In this document: positions 28,877-37,872 of the stretch, in pieces
Layout: each line of letters begins with the position of its first letter
How positions within the stretch are numbered: the first letter of the stretch is position 1
Made by a program: the position numbers and the translations under genes
The notes under the pieces: model-generated
Seen by the model: only the letters and a program-made list of their open reading frames with translations
What the model was told of the DNA's origin: nothing
The model's database searches: none
Source: Bacteroidota bacterium
GTDB lineage: Bacteria > Bacteroidota > Bacteroidia > AKYH767-A > OLB10
Length of the DNA stretch: 64,000 nucleotides
Assembly: GCA_016717325.1 (NCBI GenBank)
Contig: JADKFV010000012.1
Location: 62,001 to 126,000, forward strand
Reading direction: 5' to 3'

Positions 28877-29238
28877 GGGGCCGAAAGGTTTCGACAGCGT
28901 GGGCGGTAATTAGTAAGCATGCAGTGCTTTGTTGGGCAGGCACTTTAATCTCAACCTTCACAAACTTCAAACGGCAACTATGATGTTGCTCTTGCTGCTT
29001 AATTAAGTTAATTAACCGGCAATGTCTCGCAGAAAGCGCCTCCCTTCCGCGTTTTGACTGAGGCACCGCAAATGCAGGGATAGTTGGTAAGTGCTTCGAT
29101 TACCAATGAGATACAGAAGATAAGTTAGTGGTTGGCCCGTATGTTTGCCTAAGCTAATCGAAAACCAAAAATGTACTAAGCATGTAGAAAGCTTTTGATT
29201 GACGCGTTTGGACGTGGGTTCAAATCCCACCGGCTCCA
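28877..29238 (+). ncRNA. ssrA: Transfer-messenger RNA (tmRNA)
   Basis: About 362 nt. The 5' GGGGCCG pairs with the 3' CGGCTCC to form the acceptor stem; the 5' part continues AAAGGTTTCGACAG and the 3' part has the T-arm GGGTTCAAATCCC. The tag frame begins at GGC 28973 and reads GNYDVALAA followed by TAA (29000-29002), ending in the ALAA degron expected for ClpXP. The 3' CCA is not encoded (A then CT). tmRNA rescues stalled ribosomes with SmpB. Confidence 0.95.
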
Positions 29239-29307
29239 CTCTTTATTCCCGGACTTTAATAATCGATGATGATAAAACACATTGATTTTTTTTTGAATAA
29301 TAATTCC

Positions 29308-29592
29308 CTAACTCCTAAATTCAAAAAAATAATAAAGCATTAAAGCCACAAACATGGCAAAAAGAACTCCACGACCTGCTTCGGTTTTCTGCCATTTTAT
29401 CATCAGCATTCGAAAAATTATTACCGTTACAAAAAGCGACATCAAATGTATTTTGGGTTTGGGCGGCAATGCATACAGCACATTGTATTGCACCAATAAA
29501 TGGTTTACAAAAAGAAAAAAATAATAACCGGCAATCAGCAATACTGCCCCAAGTACTATTCCAATGTAAATATTATCAGGAATTTTTACCAC
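29308..29592 (-). CDS. Small integral membrane protein of unknown function
   Basis: 94 residues with three hydrophobic helices (about 8-30, 48-62, 75-92) and a polar PPKPKIH segment. No family recognised. Its start overlaps the surE stop by 7 bp, so it is translated downstream of surE. It ends 70 bp from the tmRNA 3' end, convergently. Confidence 0.65.
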   Translation of the reverse strand: MVKIPDNIYIGIVLGAVLLIAGYYFFLFVNHLLVQYNVLYALPPKPKIHLMSLFVTVIIFRMLMIKWQKTEAGRGVLFAMFVALMLYYFFEFRS

Positions 29593-30365
29593 TTAATTTT
29601 ATTGAGTTGTGCAATAGTATGATGCGCGGTAAAATCGAATTGCACCGGCACCACCGAAACATAACCATGAGCCAATGCCCATTCATCGGTATCGTCACCT
29701 GTATCGAAATTTACAAACTTGCCGGTGAGCCAATAATATTTGCGATGTGTAGGGTCGAGCCGCTCGCTAAATTCTTCTTGCCATTTTGCTAAAGCTTGCC
29801 GGCATATTCTTATTCCTTTTACTTTCGATTTGGTTAAGTTAGGAATATTCACATTAAGCAAAGTATTCGATGGCAAGCCATTTTTTAAAACAGCCGAAGC
29901 GATTTTGTTTGCATAAAATTTCGATGCTTCGAAGTTTGCATCAAGTGCATAATTCGATAGCGAAAAACCAATAGAAGGGATATTTTCTATAGCACCTTCC
30001 ATAGCTGCAGACATGGTACCACTATAAATAACATTGATGGATGAGTTGCTGCCGTGGTTTATTCCCGATACACACAAGTCAGGTTTTTTCTTCAATACTT
30101 TGTTCACTGCAAGTTTCACACAATCTACAGGAGTGCCGCTGCATTGCCAGCTTTCATAATCGGTATGCAAGTCTACTTTATCTAATCGCAAAGGTTTATT
30201 TATTGTAATAGCATGCCCCATACCCGACTGTGGACTATCGGGCGCTACTATCACCACTTTGCCAATGGTTGCCATGGCCTGCGCCAATGCATTAATGCCC
30301 GGTGCTGTAATTCCATCATCGTTTACAATAAGAATAGTCGGTTTATTTATTTGGGATTTTGCCAT
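29586..30365 (-). CDS. surE: 5'/3'-nucleotidase SurE
   Basis: A 259-residue survival protein that removes phosphate from nucleoside monophosphates and short polyphosphate. Metal-binding residues are in ILIVNDDGITAPGI (Asp16-Asp17), with APDSPQSGMGHAIT, CSGTPVDCVKLAV, VSGINHGSNSSINVIYSGTMSAAMEG and LNVNIPNL following in the family order. Likely the first gene of a two-gene unit with the small membrane protein. Confidence 0.96.
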   Translation of the reverse strand: MAKSQINKPTILIVNDDGITAPGINALAQAMATIGKVVIVAPDSPQSGMGHAITINKPLRLDKVDLHTDYESWQCSGTPVDCVKLAVNKVLKKKPDLCVSGINHGSNSSINVIYSGTMSAAMEGAIENIPSIGFSLSNYALDANFEASKFYANKIASAVLKNGLPSNTLLNVNIPNLTKSKVKGIRICRQALAKWQEEFSERLDPTHRKYYWLTGKFVNFDTGDDTDEWALAHGYVSVVPVQFDFTAHHTIAQLNKIKW

Positions 30366-30415
30366 AAATTATTTTTTGCGAAACTAAGAAATATTGGAGT
30401 TGAATTAAAATTGAA

Positions 30416-30450
30416 TTTGTCGTACAAAATAATTAATATTGCCGTACAAA
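30416..30450 (+). promoter_or_regulatory. Promoter/operator region of the PIN toxin-antitoxin pair
   Basis: A -7-like TAATATTG lies at 30434-30441. It is flanked by two related half-sites: TTTGTCGTACAAA (30416-30428, a palindrome around CGT) and TTGCCGTACAA (30439-30449). Likely the antitoxin's autoregulatory site (inference). Confidence 0.4.
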
Positions 30451-30461
30451 AGTTTTAAATT

Positions 30462-30728
30462 ATGGAAACAAAATTAACATTGCGATTCGACAGCGAAATA
30501 ATTGATGAGATTAAAAGATTTGCCGAATCGAAAAACATAAGTGTTTCGAAATTAACCGAATATTTATTTACCAAAGTAACAGCAAAAAACTACAAATCGT
30601 TAGAAGACTTTCCAATTGCGAAATGGATAGATGAACTTGCCGAACCACAAATTAAATACACAAAACCAGGCAAAAAAAAGAAATCAATTCATAAGGAATT
30701 TTACGAATCAAAGGCAACTAAGAAATGA
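30462..30728 (+). CDS. DUF6364-type antitoxin
   Basis: 88 residues with a ribbon-helix-helix-like N-terminus (METKLTLRFDSEIIDEIKRFAESKNISVSKLTEYLF) and a basic, flexible C-terminus (KPGKKKKSIHKEF) suited to wrapping a toxin. Its stop overlaps the start of the PIN gene (ATGA), so translation is coupled. This is the usual antitoxin-first order. Confidence 0.8.
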   Translation: METKLTLRFDSEIIDEIKRFAESKNISVSKLTEYLFTKVTAKNYKSLEDFPIAKWIDELAEPQIKYTKPGKKKKSIHKEFYESKATKK

Positions 30729-31144
30729 CAAAAATATTTATTGACGCAAATGTAATTATTTCTGTTTTAAATTCGGAATATCCAGCGTTTCCATTTGCAG
30801 CCAAAGTACTAAGCCTTGCCGACAATCCAAACTATAGATTGTTTACATCACCATTAAGCATAGCTATTAGTTTTTATTTTGCTACAAAAAAATGTGGAGT
30901 CACCAAGGCACATCAAAAAATAATTTTGCTTGGAAACAAAATACAGATAGTTGATACCCCCGAAGATTGCTTAAAGCAATTAGCGAAAGATAAAAAAATA
31001 AAAGATGTGGAAGATGGAATGCAATATTATGCTGCAAAAAAGGCAAAATGTAATTTCATTATTACTGATAACATTGAAGATTTTTACTTTTCGGAAATCG
31101 AAGTAAAAACCGCTTCAGCCTTTTTAGCTTTAATTTCGAATTGA
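30725..31144 (+). CDS. PIN-domain (VapC-like) toxin
   Basis: 139 residues. Acidic PIN residues are visible: FIDANVIISVLN (D7), the mid-protein acidic stretch DVEDGMQYYAAKKAKCNFIITDNIEDF (about 98-124) and its conserved TDN. PIN toxins cleave tRNA or rRNA; the target is unknown. The partner is the upstream DUF6364-type antitoxin. Base composition resembles the neighbours, so recent transfer is not obvious. Confidence 0.85.
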   Translation: MTKIFIDANVIISVLNSEYPAFPFAAKVLSLADNPNYRLFTSPLSIAISFYFATKKCGVTKAHQKIILLGNKIQIVDTPEDCLKQLAKDKKIKDVEDGMQYYAAKKAKCNFIITDNIEDFYFSEIEVKTASAFLALISN

Positions 31145-31281
31145 ATTCTTGAATCGTTGTTGATGGAAATTAGATTTATAAATTAGCAAAAACTAATCAT
31201 CGAAACATTCTATCAAAAGTAAAGATTCGGTAAAAACAATTTGAATTAAATTAATGAGGCTCACACTTTTTCTGCCACAAA

Positions 31282-31920
31282 TCATCCCATATCCCTATTA
31301 GCAAATCCTTCGTTGGCCTTTTCAATAAATTCAAGAATTTCTTCGCGCCCACTTTTTGTTTCGGTGGAGGAAATAAACATCAATGGTAGCTCTTCCCAAT
31401 GTTTTAAATATTCCTTTTTATGTATTGCCACACTTTTTGGTATTTGTGTCTTGGGTATTTTATCGGCTTTGGTAAACACAATACATAGTGGCACACCATT
31501 CTCTCCTACTTTGTTTATAAATTCCATATCCGACTTTTGCGGTTCAATCCTCAAATCAACTAAGATAAATATACACATGAGAAACTCTCGTTGTTCAATG
31601 TAATCCCAAATCATTTTTTTCCATTTCGCCCGCTCTTCCTGCGATACTTTGGCATAACCAAATCCGGGCAAATCAACCAGCATCCATTGCTTATTTACTT
31701 TGAAAAAATTTATTGTTTGCGTTTTTCCCGGTGAGCTCGATGTTTTGGCCAAGCCCTTTTTATTTACCAGCATATTTATAAGCGATGATTTGCCCACATT
31801 GCTTCGACCTATGAAAGCATACTCCGGCAAAGGTTCTGGCGTACATTGCTCTAGATTGGTAGCACTTTTTATAAACTCGGTTTCTTTAATTATCATTTCG
31901 ATTAATTTTTTTTTCGCCAA
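31282..31920 (-). CDS. engB: Ribosome biogenesis GTPase EngB (YsxC/YihA)
   Basis: A 212-residue small GTPase for assembly of the large ribosomal subunit. GTPase motifs: G1 GRSNVGKSS (about 38-46), G3 DLPGFG, G4 TKAD and a G5-like ISSTETKSG. It could start at the Met at residue 9 (MIIKETEF), which fits homologues better. A single gene, transcribed away from the kinase gene. Confidence 0.95.
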   Translation of the reverse strand: MAKKKLIEMIIKETEFIKSATNLEQCTPEPLPEYAFIGRSNVGKSSLINMLVNKKGLAKTSSSPGKTQTINFFKVNKQWMLVDLPGFGYAKVSQEERAKWKKMIWDYIEQREFLMCIFILVDLRIEPQKSDMEFINKVGENGVPLCIVFTKADKIPKTQIPKSVAIHKKEYLKHWEELPLMFISSTETKSGREEILEFIEKANEGFANRDMG

Positions 31921-32162
31921 AAAGATTATTCATTTTGGGTGGGTAAATGTAGTTTGTTAAACATAGGATGGTACATTTGCATCAGTAATTTTTTCGTGAT
32001 TCGCTTTATCGCATTTGATAGAGTTTTTTAATGAATCCCCTGCTTTAACCAATCGTATTTTGTTTTTACAAATCTTCTTTGTTAATTTGTTGGCTATTCC
32101 TAAGTCCGACTAAACTAACAAAGTTGATGAAATTTAATTTTTCATATTTACGTAAGTTTTTT

Positions 32163-33584
32163 ATGTTTAAAAACTCGATTGAAAAGCTCATCAACAGGCT
32201 TAGTGGAGACTCCGACAACTTCACTATAGAAACAAGGATGTTTAACCTCACAGCGTTACTCATCGGTTCGTTATTTTCGCTTGGTGTAGTTGCTAACTTT
32301 ATTATTGGTCTCAATTTTTGGCTCAACATATCCATAGTTAGTTGTATTGCGATATTATTTTACACTTATTACCAGTCTCGCTATAAAAATAACTATACCT
32401 ATGTGCTTCCTATTTTCATAGTAGTGAGTTATACCATGATTACACTCAACTGGTTTTTGGGTGCCGGTAGCGATGGCCCTTCACCAATATACTTTTTGCT
32501 TAATCTTATTACATTACTTATTATCAGCCCGCGTAGGCAATACTTTTTTATTCTTGCCATGCAATTGATTACTATGTCGGGTTTGTATTATGTTGACTAT
32601 AACCACAGCAGTTGGGTTATACAATACGATGATGAAAATGCGCGAATGATAGACATGTTTTTGAGTACATTTTTCTGCCTCATATTCGTTTTCCTGATTA
32701 TGGCACTTTTAAAAATTAGCTACAACCGCGAGCGTACAAAAGTAAAATTGCAGCAGAACGAAATTTACGACCAAAACAAACTTATTCTTGAGCAGAACGA
32801 AAACCTCGAAAAGATGAACCACTTAAAGTCGAAATTATTCTCTATTATTTCGCACGATATGCGTTCACCTTTGTCAACTTTACATAGTGCAATTAACATA
32901 TTGAACGAAACACACTTATCGGAAAGTGAAAGACTTACTATAATTAATGGTGCAAAAGAGCGATTGGTTTATACTCAGGAAATGCTCGACAATCTTTTAA
33001 GTTGGGCAAACAGCCAAATGAACGGAATGCAAACAAGCATGTCGAAGGTAAATATGAAGCACCTTGCCAATTCCGTTTTGCTGCACCTTAAACCTCAATA
33101 CGAAAGCAAGTTTATTAATGCAGTAAGTGAAATAGCTGAAGATGTGTTTGTATATGCAGATATTGAAATGATTAGATTGGTAATAAGAAATATATTTTCC
33201 AATGCTGCAAAGTTCACTTCCGAAGATGGTAACATTACTATTAAAGCACATACCGAAAACGATTTAGTGTGGATTACTATTACCGATAATGGCAAAGGGC
33301 TTACTCCTATTGAGCTCGAAAAAATAAATTCGAAAACAAGTTTTTCTACTCCGGGCACCAATAACGAAAAAGGTACTGGACTTGGATTGATTCTTTGTAA
33401 GGATTTTCTGCATGTAAACAATGGCGAGCTTGTTGTTACAAGCGAAATGCAAAAGGGTACAACATTTGCCTTCAGCCTGCCTTTCTACAGCGGTCAGGAT
33501 GAAAATGTGGACAAACAAAAAGACAACATACGTGCGCTAATAAGAAGCAAAGACAGGGCTAAGACTTTTTCTGATATGTATTAA
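32163..33584 (+). CDS. Membrane sensor histidine kinase
   Basis: The N-terminus has about six membrane helices and no large periplasmic domain. A coiled coil (about 190-220) leads into HisKA with the H-box FSIISHDMRSPLST. The catalytic domain has the N-box NIFSNAAKF, G1 ITDNGKGL and G2 EKGTGLGLILCKDFL. The frame is open from 32079, but ATG 32163 (MFKNSIEKL) gives the most natural N-terminus; 32127 is an alternative. No response regulator is adjacent, so it is an orphan kinase here. Its stop overlaps the convergent glsB stop by 26 bp. Confidence 0.88.
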   Translation: MFKNSIEKLINRLSGDSDNFTIETRMFNLTALLIGSLFSLGVVANFIIGLNFWLNISIVSCIAILFYTYYQSRYKNNYTYVLPIFIVVSYTMITLNWFLGAGSDGPSPIYFLLNLITLLIISPRRQYFFILAMQLITMSGLYYVDYNHSSWVIQYDDENARMIDMFLSTFFCLIFVFLIMALLKISYNRERTKVKLQQNEIYDQNKLILEQNENLEKMNHLKSKLFSIISHDMRSPLSTLHSAINILNETHLSESERLTIINGAKERLVYTQEMLDNLLSWANSQMNGMQTSMSKVNMKHLANSVLLHLKPQYESKFINAVSEIAEDVFVYADIEMIRLVIRNIFSNAAKFTSEDGNITIKAHTENDLVWITITDNGKGLTPIELEKINSKTSFSTPGTNNEKGTGLGLILCKDFLHVNNGELVVTSEMQKGTTFAFSLPFYSGQDENVDKQKDNIRALIRSKDRAKTFSDMY

Positions 33585-34494
33585 CATGTCGCTCTTTTTT
33601 GCTATCGTAAATATCGGCTATTGTTACTAAAATTCCGGTTTCTTCTACATCACCAAAATGTGAATTAAGCGCTGTACCAAAAGTTTTCATGGTGGGCGAT
33701 ATATTCATGTAGGAATTTACCAAAGGTGGAATATTCTCTTTCAAACTCCTCACATGATGGTTTAAAATAACATGGGCTTCTTTGTATGAGAGGCCTTCAA
33801 TTTCCTTTGCAAAAGCACCTATATCCGTTTCATATTTCAACGGTATTATTGGCGTCACTAATTTTTCGGAATCGGGAAAAATATAATTCATAAAATATAA
33901 AATCATATCGCGCGCCTGACGATTAAAATCAAGATACATAGTTACTTTTCCCCAATAATATTTTAAGTCTTCATTGTCTACAATTATGGCACCAAGACCA
34001 TCCCACAAATTATCGAGCGAAAATAATCCGGTACGGTTGGTGGCAGTGGGTTGATATTTTGGTTGCACAAATGAGCGCCCCAACTCTATGGTATAAGGCA
34101 TATAATCGCGAATAAACATTCCGCTGAAGTTGAACAGTTCACTTGTTGACAACATTATTTCACCATTTGGGCCAATGGCATTTTTGCAATGTATATAACG
34201 GTAGCCACCCACAATATCTTTATCGGTAGTATTCCACACAATCAGTTGCTGGTATGGTTGTTCGTTGGTATCGTATTCATCGAGGTCGCATGCCAAGCCC
34301 GTGCCTCCTCCTGCTGCACGAAAAGTAACTTCGCGCAATCGGCCAATTTCGCGCAAAGTATTGGGTGCATTGCGGTGATTTACTACATAGATTTCGTTAT
34401 TACCATTATTGGTTTTGCGCAAAAAAGTTGTGGCATTTAATTCAGCCAAAATCAATTCGCCTGGCACAGGGTCTATAACTTTTTGCTCATTCAT
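33559..34494 (-). CDS. glsB: GlsB/OlsB-like N-acyltransferase (GNAT fold)
   Basis: A 311-residue hemolysin-like GNAT that would N-acylate an amino acid (glycine or ornithine) with a 3-hydroxy fatty acid. Visible: NTLREIGRLREVTFRAAGGGTG (about 45-66), IVGGYRYIHC (about 93-102), MPYTIELGRSFVQPKYQ (about 132-148) and LDNLWDGLGA. It lies 66 bp downstream of the PlsC-like gene. The glsB-glsA pair is known from Bacteroides glycine-lipid synthesis; whether glycine or ornithine is used here cannot be read from sequence. The 3' end overlaps the kinase gene. Confidence 0.75.
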   Translation of the reverse strand: MNEQKVIDPVPGELILAELNATTFLRKTNNGNNEIYVVNHRNAPNTLREIGRLREVTFRAAGGGTGLACDLDEYDTNEQPYQQLIVWNTTDKDIVGGYRYIHCKNAIGPNGEIMLSTSELFNFSGMFIRDYMPYTIELGRSFVQPKYQPTATNRTGLFSLDNLWDGLGAIIVDNEDLKYYWGKVTMYLDFNRQARDMILYFMNYIFPDSEKLVTPIIPLKYETDIGAFAKEIEGLSYKEAHVILNHHVRSLKENIPPLVNSYMNISPTMKTFGTALNSHFGDVEETGILVTIADIYDSKKERHVNTYQKKS

Positions 34495-34560
34495 TTTTTA
34501 TTTGGTAAAAAATTTATTTCAAAAAAACAATTTCTTTTACAATCACCATTTTCCAAAATA

Positions 34561-35403
34561 TCAATTTTCTTTTGGAGCAAGTTCGTACACTTTATCTTTC
34601 ATCCATTGCGCCCATTGTTCATCAGTTTTCGATTTGTCGAAAATTGCAGGGTCTATAGCTTTTCCAATAGTAATGGTAACATTGAGATGTTCTTGCTTAT
34701 ACATTTCATCGGGCAAATAAAGCATTTCGATATTGGCCTTAATACCTATTTTTTTTCGGAAATTCGATAAGCCGTAAAAATAGTTTGTAAGATGCCCGCT
34801 GATATGTATGGGAACTACAGTCTTCTTATATTTTCTTGCCTTTGCTATAAAAGCTTTCTTCCATTCGAGGTCGCAAATCACGCCATCGGTTCTGCGCGAT
34901 ACCAACCCTGCCGGAAAAATCAACAATGCTCCATCCGATGCAAATACCTGATCCAGTTCTTGTAGCATTTCGCGTGTAGTATTACCATGCTTATTTACTC
35001 CAACAAACAAATCTTCAAGATTTTTGAGTTTGGTTAATATATCGTTCACTATAAACTTTACTTCGGGCCTATGCCGCCCCAATACTTGCAATAACGATAT
35101 GCCATCGAGACCACCAAGAGGATGATTAGCAACAAACATAACTGAGCCATGCTCTAAAATATTTTCTTCGCCAATTACTTTATACTTAAACTTAAACTCG
35201 GTAATAATGGCATCTACAAAAGCCAACCCACGCAAGTGACCGTATTTCGAAATAAAATAATTTACTTGCTCTTGCCGTGTTATTTTTTTTAAATACCTAA
35301 GTATAAAACCCGGTATCATTTTATGCAGACGCGCATTCTTTTCTAAAAAAATTTTATCGATATCGATAAATTTTTTGTCGGCATATTCATTTTCAATACT
35401 CAT
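34561..35403 (-). CDS. glsA: GlsA/PlsC-like O-acyltransferase
   Basis: 280 residues. Acyltransferase motifs: VANHPLGGLDG (HxxxxD-like, about 90-100), FVGVNKHGNTT, LLIFPAGLVSRR (FPAG motif) and VVPIHISGHLTNYFYGLS. It would O-acylate the N-acyl amino acid made by GlsB to give the diacylated aminolipid of the outer membrane. A -7 box lies 25 bp upstream; glsA-glsB form a two-gene operon. Confidence 0.78.
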   Translation of the reverse strand: MSIENEYADKKFIDIDKIFLEKNARLHKMIPGFILRYLKKITRQEQVNYFISKYGHLRGLAFVDAIITEFKFKYKVIGEENILEHGSVMFVANHPLGGLDGISLLQVLGRHRPEVKFIVNDILTKLKNLEDLFVGVNKHGNTTREMLQELDQVFASDGALLIFPAGLVSRRTDGVICDLEWKKAFIAKARKYKKTVVPIHISGHLTNYFYGLSNFRKKIGIKANIEMLYLPDEMYKQEHLNVTITIGKAIDPAIFDKSKTDEQWAQWMKDKVYELAPKEN

Positions 35404-35427
35404 ACTTTACTCTTAATTTGGGTTTGG

Positions 35428-35435
35428 CAAATATA
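35428..35435 (-). promoter_or_regulatory. -7 box of the glsA-glsB operon
   Basis: On the minus strand TATATTTG, 24 bp before the glsA start. Confidence 0.6.
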
Positions 35436-35626
35436 TATTATGTCACCACATATTTTACACAAAATCAACTTTATTCGCTTCCATAATTATTACTTACTTC
35501 TCATTCTGAATTTTCTAACATCCTTAAAACTAAATTATCCCTCAAGAATAGTTTGGAAATTTGGCGCTCAATCTAAATTATTATGTAATAATATTAACCT
35601 CTATGCTTTTTATACTTCAAGGTTAT

Positions 35627-35634
35627 TACATTTG
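35627..35634 (+). promoter_or_regulatory. -7 box of pyrG
   Basis: TACATTTG, 32 bp before the pyrG ATG. Confidence 0.6.
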
Positions 35635-35666
35635 CATCCCGTGTTCAAAAAAAACAAACTACACCA

Positions 35667-37286
35667 ATGAGCTCGGTAAAATATATTTTCGTAACGGGAG
35701 GGGTAACATCCTCATTAGGCAAAGGCATTATTTCGGCATCGCTAGCAAAGCTGCTACAGGCAAGGGGCTACAAGGTTGCCATCCAAAAACTTGATCCATA
35801 CATCAACATCGACCCGGGCACTCTCAACCCCTACGAACATGGCGAATGTTATGTAACCAACGATGGTGCCGAAACCGACCTCGACCTGGGCCACTACGAG
35901 CGATTTTTAAATACGGCTACATCGCAAGCCAATAATGTTACTACCGGTCGCATTTACCAAACTGTAATCAACAAAGAGCGTGAAGGCGCATACTTAGGCA
36001 AAACCGTTCAGGTGATTCCTCACATTACCGATGAAATAAAACGGTGTATAAAATTGCTGGGCGAAACAGGAGATTACGAAATAATAATAACCGAAATTGG
36101 TGGCACCGTTGGCGATATCGAATCGCTGCCTTACATAGAAGCTGTGCGACAGCAAATATGGGAAATGGCTGGTAACTGTTGTGTTATACACCTTACTTTG
36201 TTGCCATATCTTGCTACTACCGGAGAGCTGAAAACAAAACCTACTCAACACTCGGTAAAAACTTTACTGGAATATGGTATACAGCCCGATATACTTGTAT
36301 GCCGTTCGGAGCACCCGGTGAATCAGGAATTAAAACGTAAAATCGCTTTGTTCTGTAATGTAAATATCAATGCCGTTATCGAGTCGATAGATGCACCTAC
36401 TATTTACGATGTGCCACTGTTGATGATGAAAGAACAACTCGACAAAGTTGTGTTGAACAAACTAAGATTGAACATGCGCCACGAACCCGATATGGAACAG
36501 TGGAAAGCATTTCTGGGCAAGTTAAAAAATCCGGTAAACGAAGTTAAAATTGGGTTGATAGGCAAATATATTGAATTGAAAGATGCATACAAAAGTATAA
36601 GCGAATCGCTCATACATGCTGGCGTGGCTAATGAATGTAATGTAAAAGTGGAGTGGATACATTCCGAAAAACTGGATAAGGATAATATAAAAGATAAACT
36701 AAAAAATCTTCATGCTGTATTGGTGGCTCCAGGATTTGGAAATAGAGGAATAGAAGGAAAAATTGATGCTATAGAATTTGTGCGCAAAAACAATATTCCG
36801 TTTTTGGGAATTTGCCTTGGTATGCAATGCGCAGTTATTGAATTTAGTCGTAATGTATTGAAACTGGAAAATGCCAATTCAACAGAAATGGATCCCGATG
36901 CAAAAAATCCGGTGATTGATATAATGGCATCGCAAAAAGATATTACGCGCAAAGGCGGCACCATGCGGCTTGGCGAGTATCCTTGTGTATTATTAAAAGG
37001 AACAAAGGCTGCCGGCATTTACAACAAATCGAAAATTGCTGAGCGACACCGTCACCGCTTTGAATTCAACAATAAGTATTTGAAAAAATTTGAAGAGGCC
37101 GGTATGATTGCATCAGGCATAAACCAATCACCACTTGGCGACCTTGTCGAAATTATCGAATTGAAAAATCATCCCTTTTTTGTAGGGGTTCAATTTCATC
37201 CCGAGTATAAAAGCACAGTCGAAAATCCACACCCACTATTTGTAAAATTTGTGAAGGCCGCTATGGAGAGAAAGTCTGTAGTTTAG
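35667..37286 (+). CDS. pyrG: CTP synthase
   Basis: A 539-residue enzyme converting UTP to CTP with glutamine. The synthetase domain has TGGVTSSLGKGIISASLAKLLQ (about 9-30), DPYINIDPGTLNPYEHGE and EIGGTVGDIES. The C-terminal class I glutaminase has VAPGFGNRG, the nucleophile in FLGICLGMQCAVIEF and GVQFHPEY. Length is normal and the frame intact. Monocistronic with its own promoter; repeats of TTAGTATTGAG type follow the stop. Confidence 0.97.
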   Translation: MSSVKYIFVTGGVTSSLGKGIISASLAKLLQARGYKVAIQKLDPYINIDPGTLNPYEHGECYVTNDGAETDLDLGHYERFLNTATSQANNVTTGRIYQTVINKEREGAYLGKTVQVIPHITDEIKRCIKLLGETGDYEIIITEIGGTVGDIESLPYIEAVRQQIWEMAGNCCVIHLTLLPYLATTGELKTKPTQHSVKTLLEYGIQPDILVCRSEHPVNQELKRKIALFCNVNINAVIESIDAPTIYDVPLLMMKEQLDKVVLNKLRLNMRHEPDMEQWKAFLGKLKNPVNEVKIGLIGKYIELKDAYKSISESLIHAGVANECNVKVEWIHSEKLDKDNIKDKLKNLHAVLVAPGFGNRGIEGKIDAIEFVRKNNIPFLGICLGMQCAVIEFSRNVLKLENANSTEMDPDAKNPVIDIMASQKDITRKGGTMRLGEYPCVLLKGTKAAGIYNKSKIAERHRHRFEFNNKYLKKFEEAGMIASGINQSPLGDLVEIIELKNHPFFVGVQFHPEYKSTVENPHPLFVKFVKAAMERKSVV

Positions 37287-37872
37287 TGTTTAGTATTGAG
37301 TAAGTAGTATTGAGTAGTTGGTATTGGGTAGGTAGTATTGAGTAGTTGGTATTGAGTAGTTAGTATTGAGATGTTTTGCTATCGGTTATTTGGTTGTTGC
37401 TTTCGTTATTGTCATGCTGAGGTACGAAGCATCTCTGCCTAACGTTAGGTCTTGGTTGTTGTTTTCGCAATTGTTATGCTGAGGTACGAAGCATCTCTGT
37501 CAGGCATTGGTCATTGCGCATTGTCAAGTGAGTATTCTCGAAATTATAAACTGTTCTGTAAGAAATCGGGGGTCGTCCATTTTAATTGTAAGGATGAATG
37601 AGTGATAGAATTATTGGTAAAATAAAGTTATTCTTACTGATTGATGATATAGCTAAAAAGATTATCATTTGTCACAATCATGATCGAATAGCATTGAATA
37701 AAATTAACTTGCTTTTAATGACATCTAAATATTTATACAAAAAAGTTGATTATTATTTCGGCAATGCAATTAAAAAAAAACTACACGTCTATAAAAACAT
37801 AAATCAATGAAAATCATTTTTTGATTCAATGCAATAACCAAATAACCAACAACCCAATAACCAAACAACCAA
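37287..37872. other. Intergenic region with two repeat families
   Basis: Holds the TTAGTATTGAG-type low-complexity repeat (about 37290-37370), a 62-bp-period direct repeat (37391-37500) and, near 37837-37875, short CAACCAAATAACC words. A 70-codon frame at 37598-37810 has no homologue-like features and is not called. Confidence 0.65.
37391..37500. repeat. Two direct copies of a 49-bp repeat with 62-bp period
   Basis: TGGTTGTTG ... ATGCTGAGGTACGAAGCATCTCTG begins at 37391 and again at 37453 with a few substitutions. The core ATGCTGAG-TACGAAGCAT is partly palindromic. Confidence 0.75.

Noticed and set aside
28824..29239. Two minus-strand ORFs across the tmRNA gene
   Set aside because: They are antisense to a clear tmRNA with acceptor stem and tag frame.
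37598..37810. 70-residue ORF after pyrG
   Set aside because: No start context, no family-like pattern, AT-rich composition; probably random.
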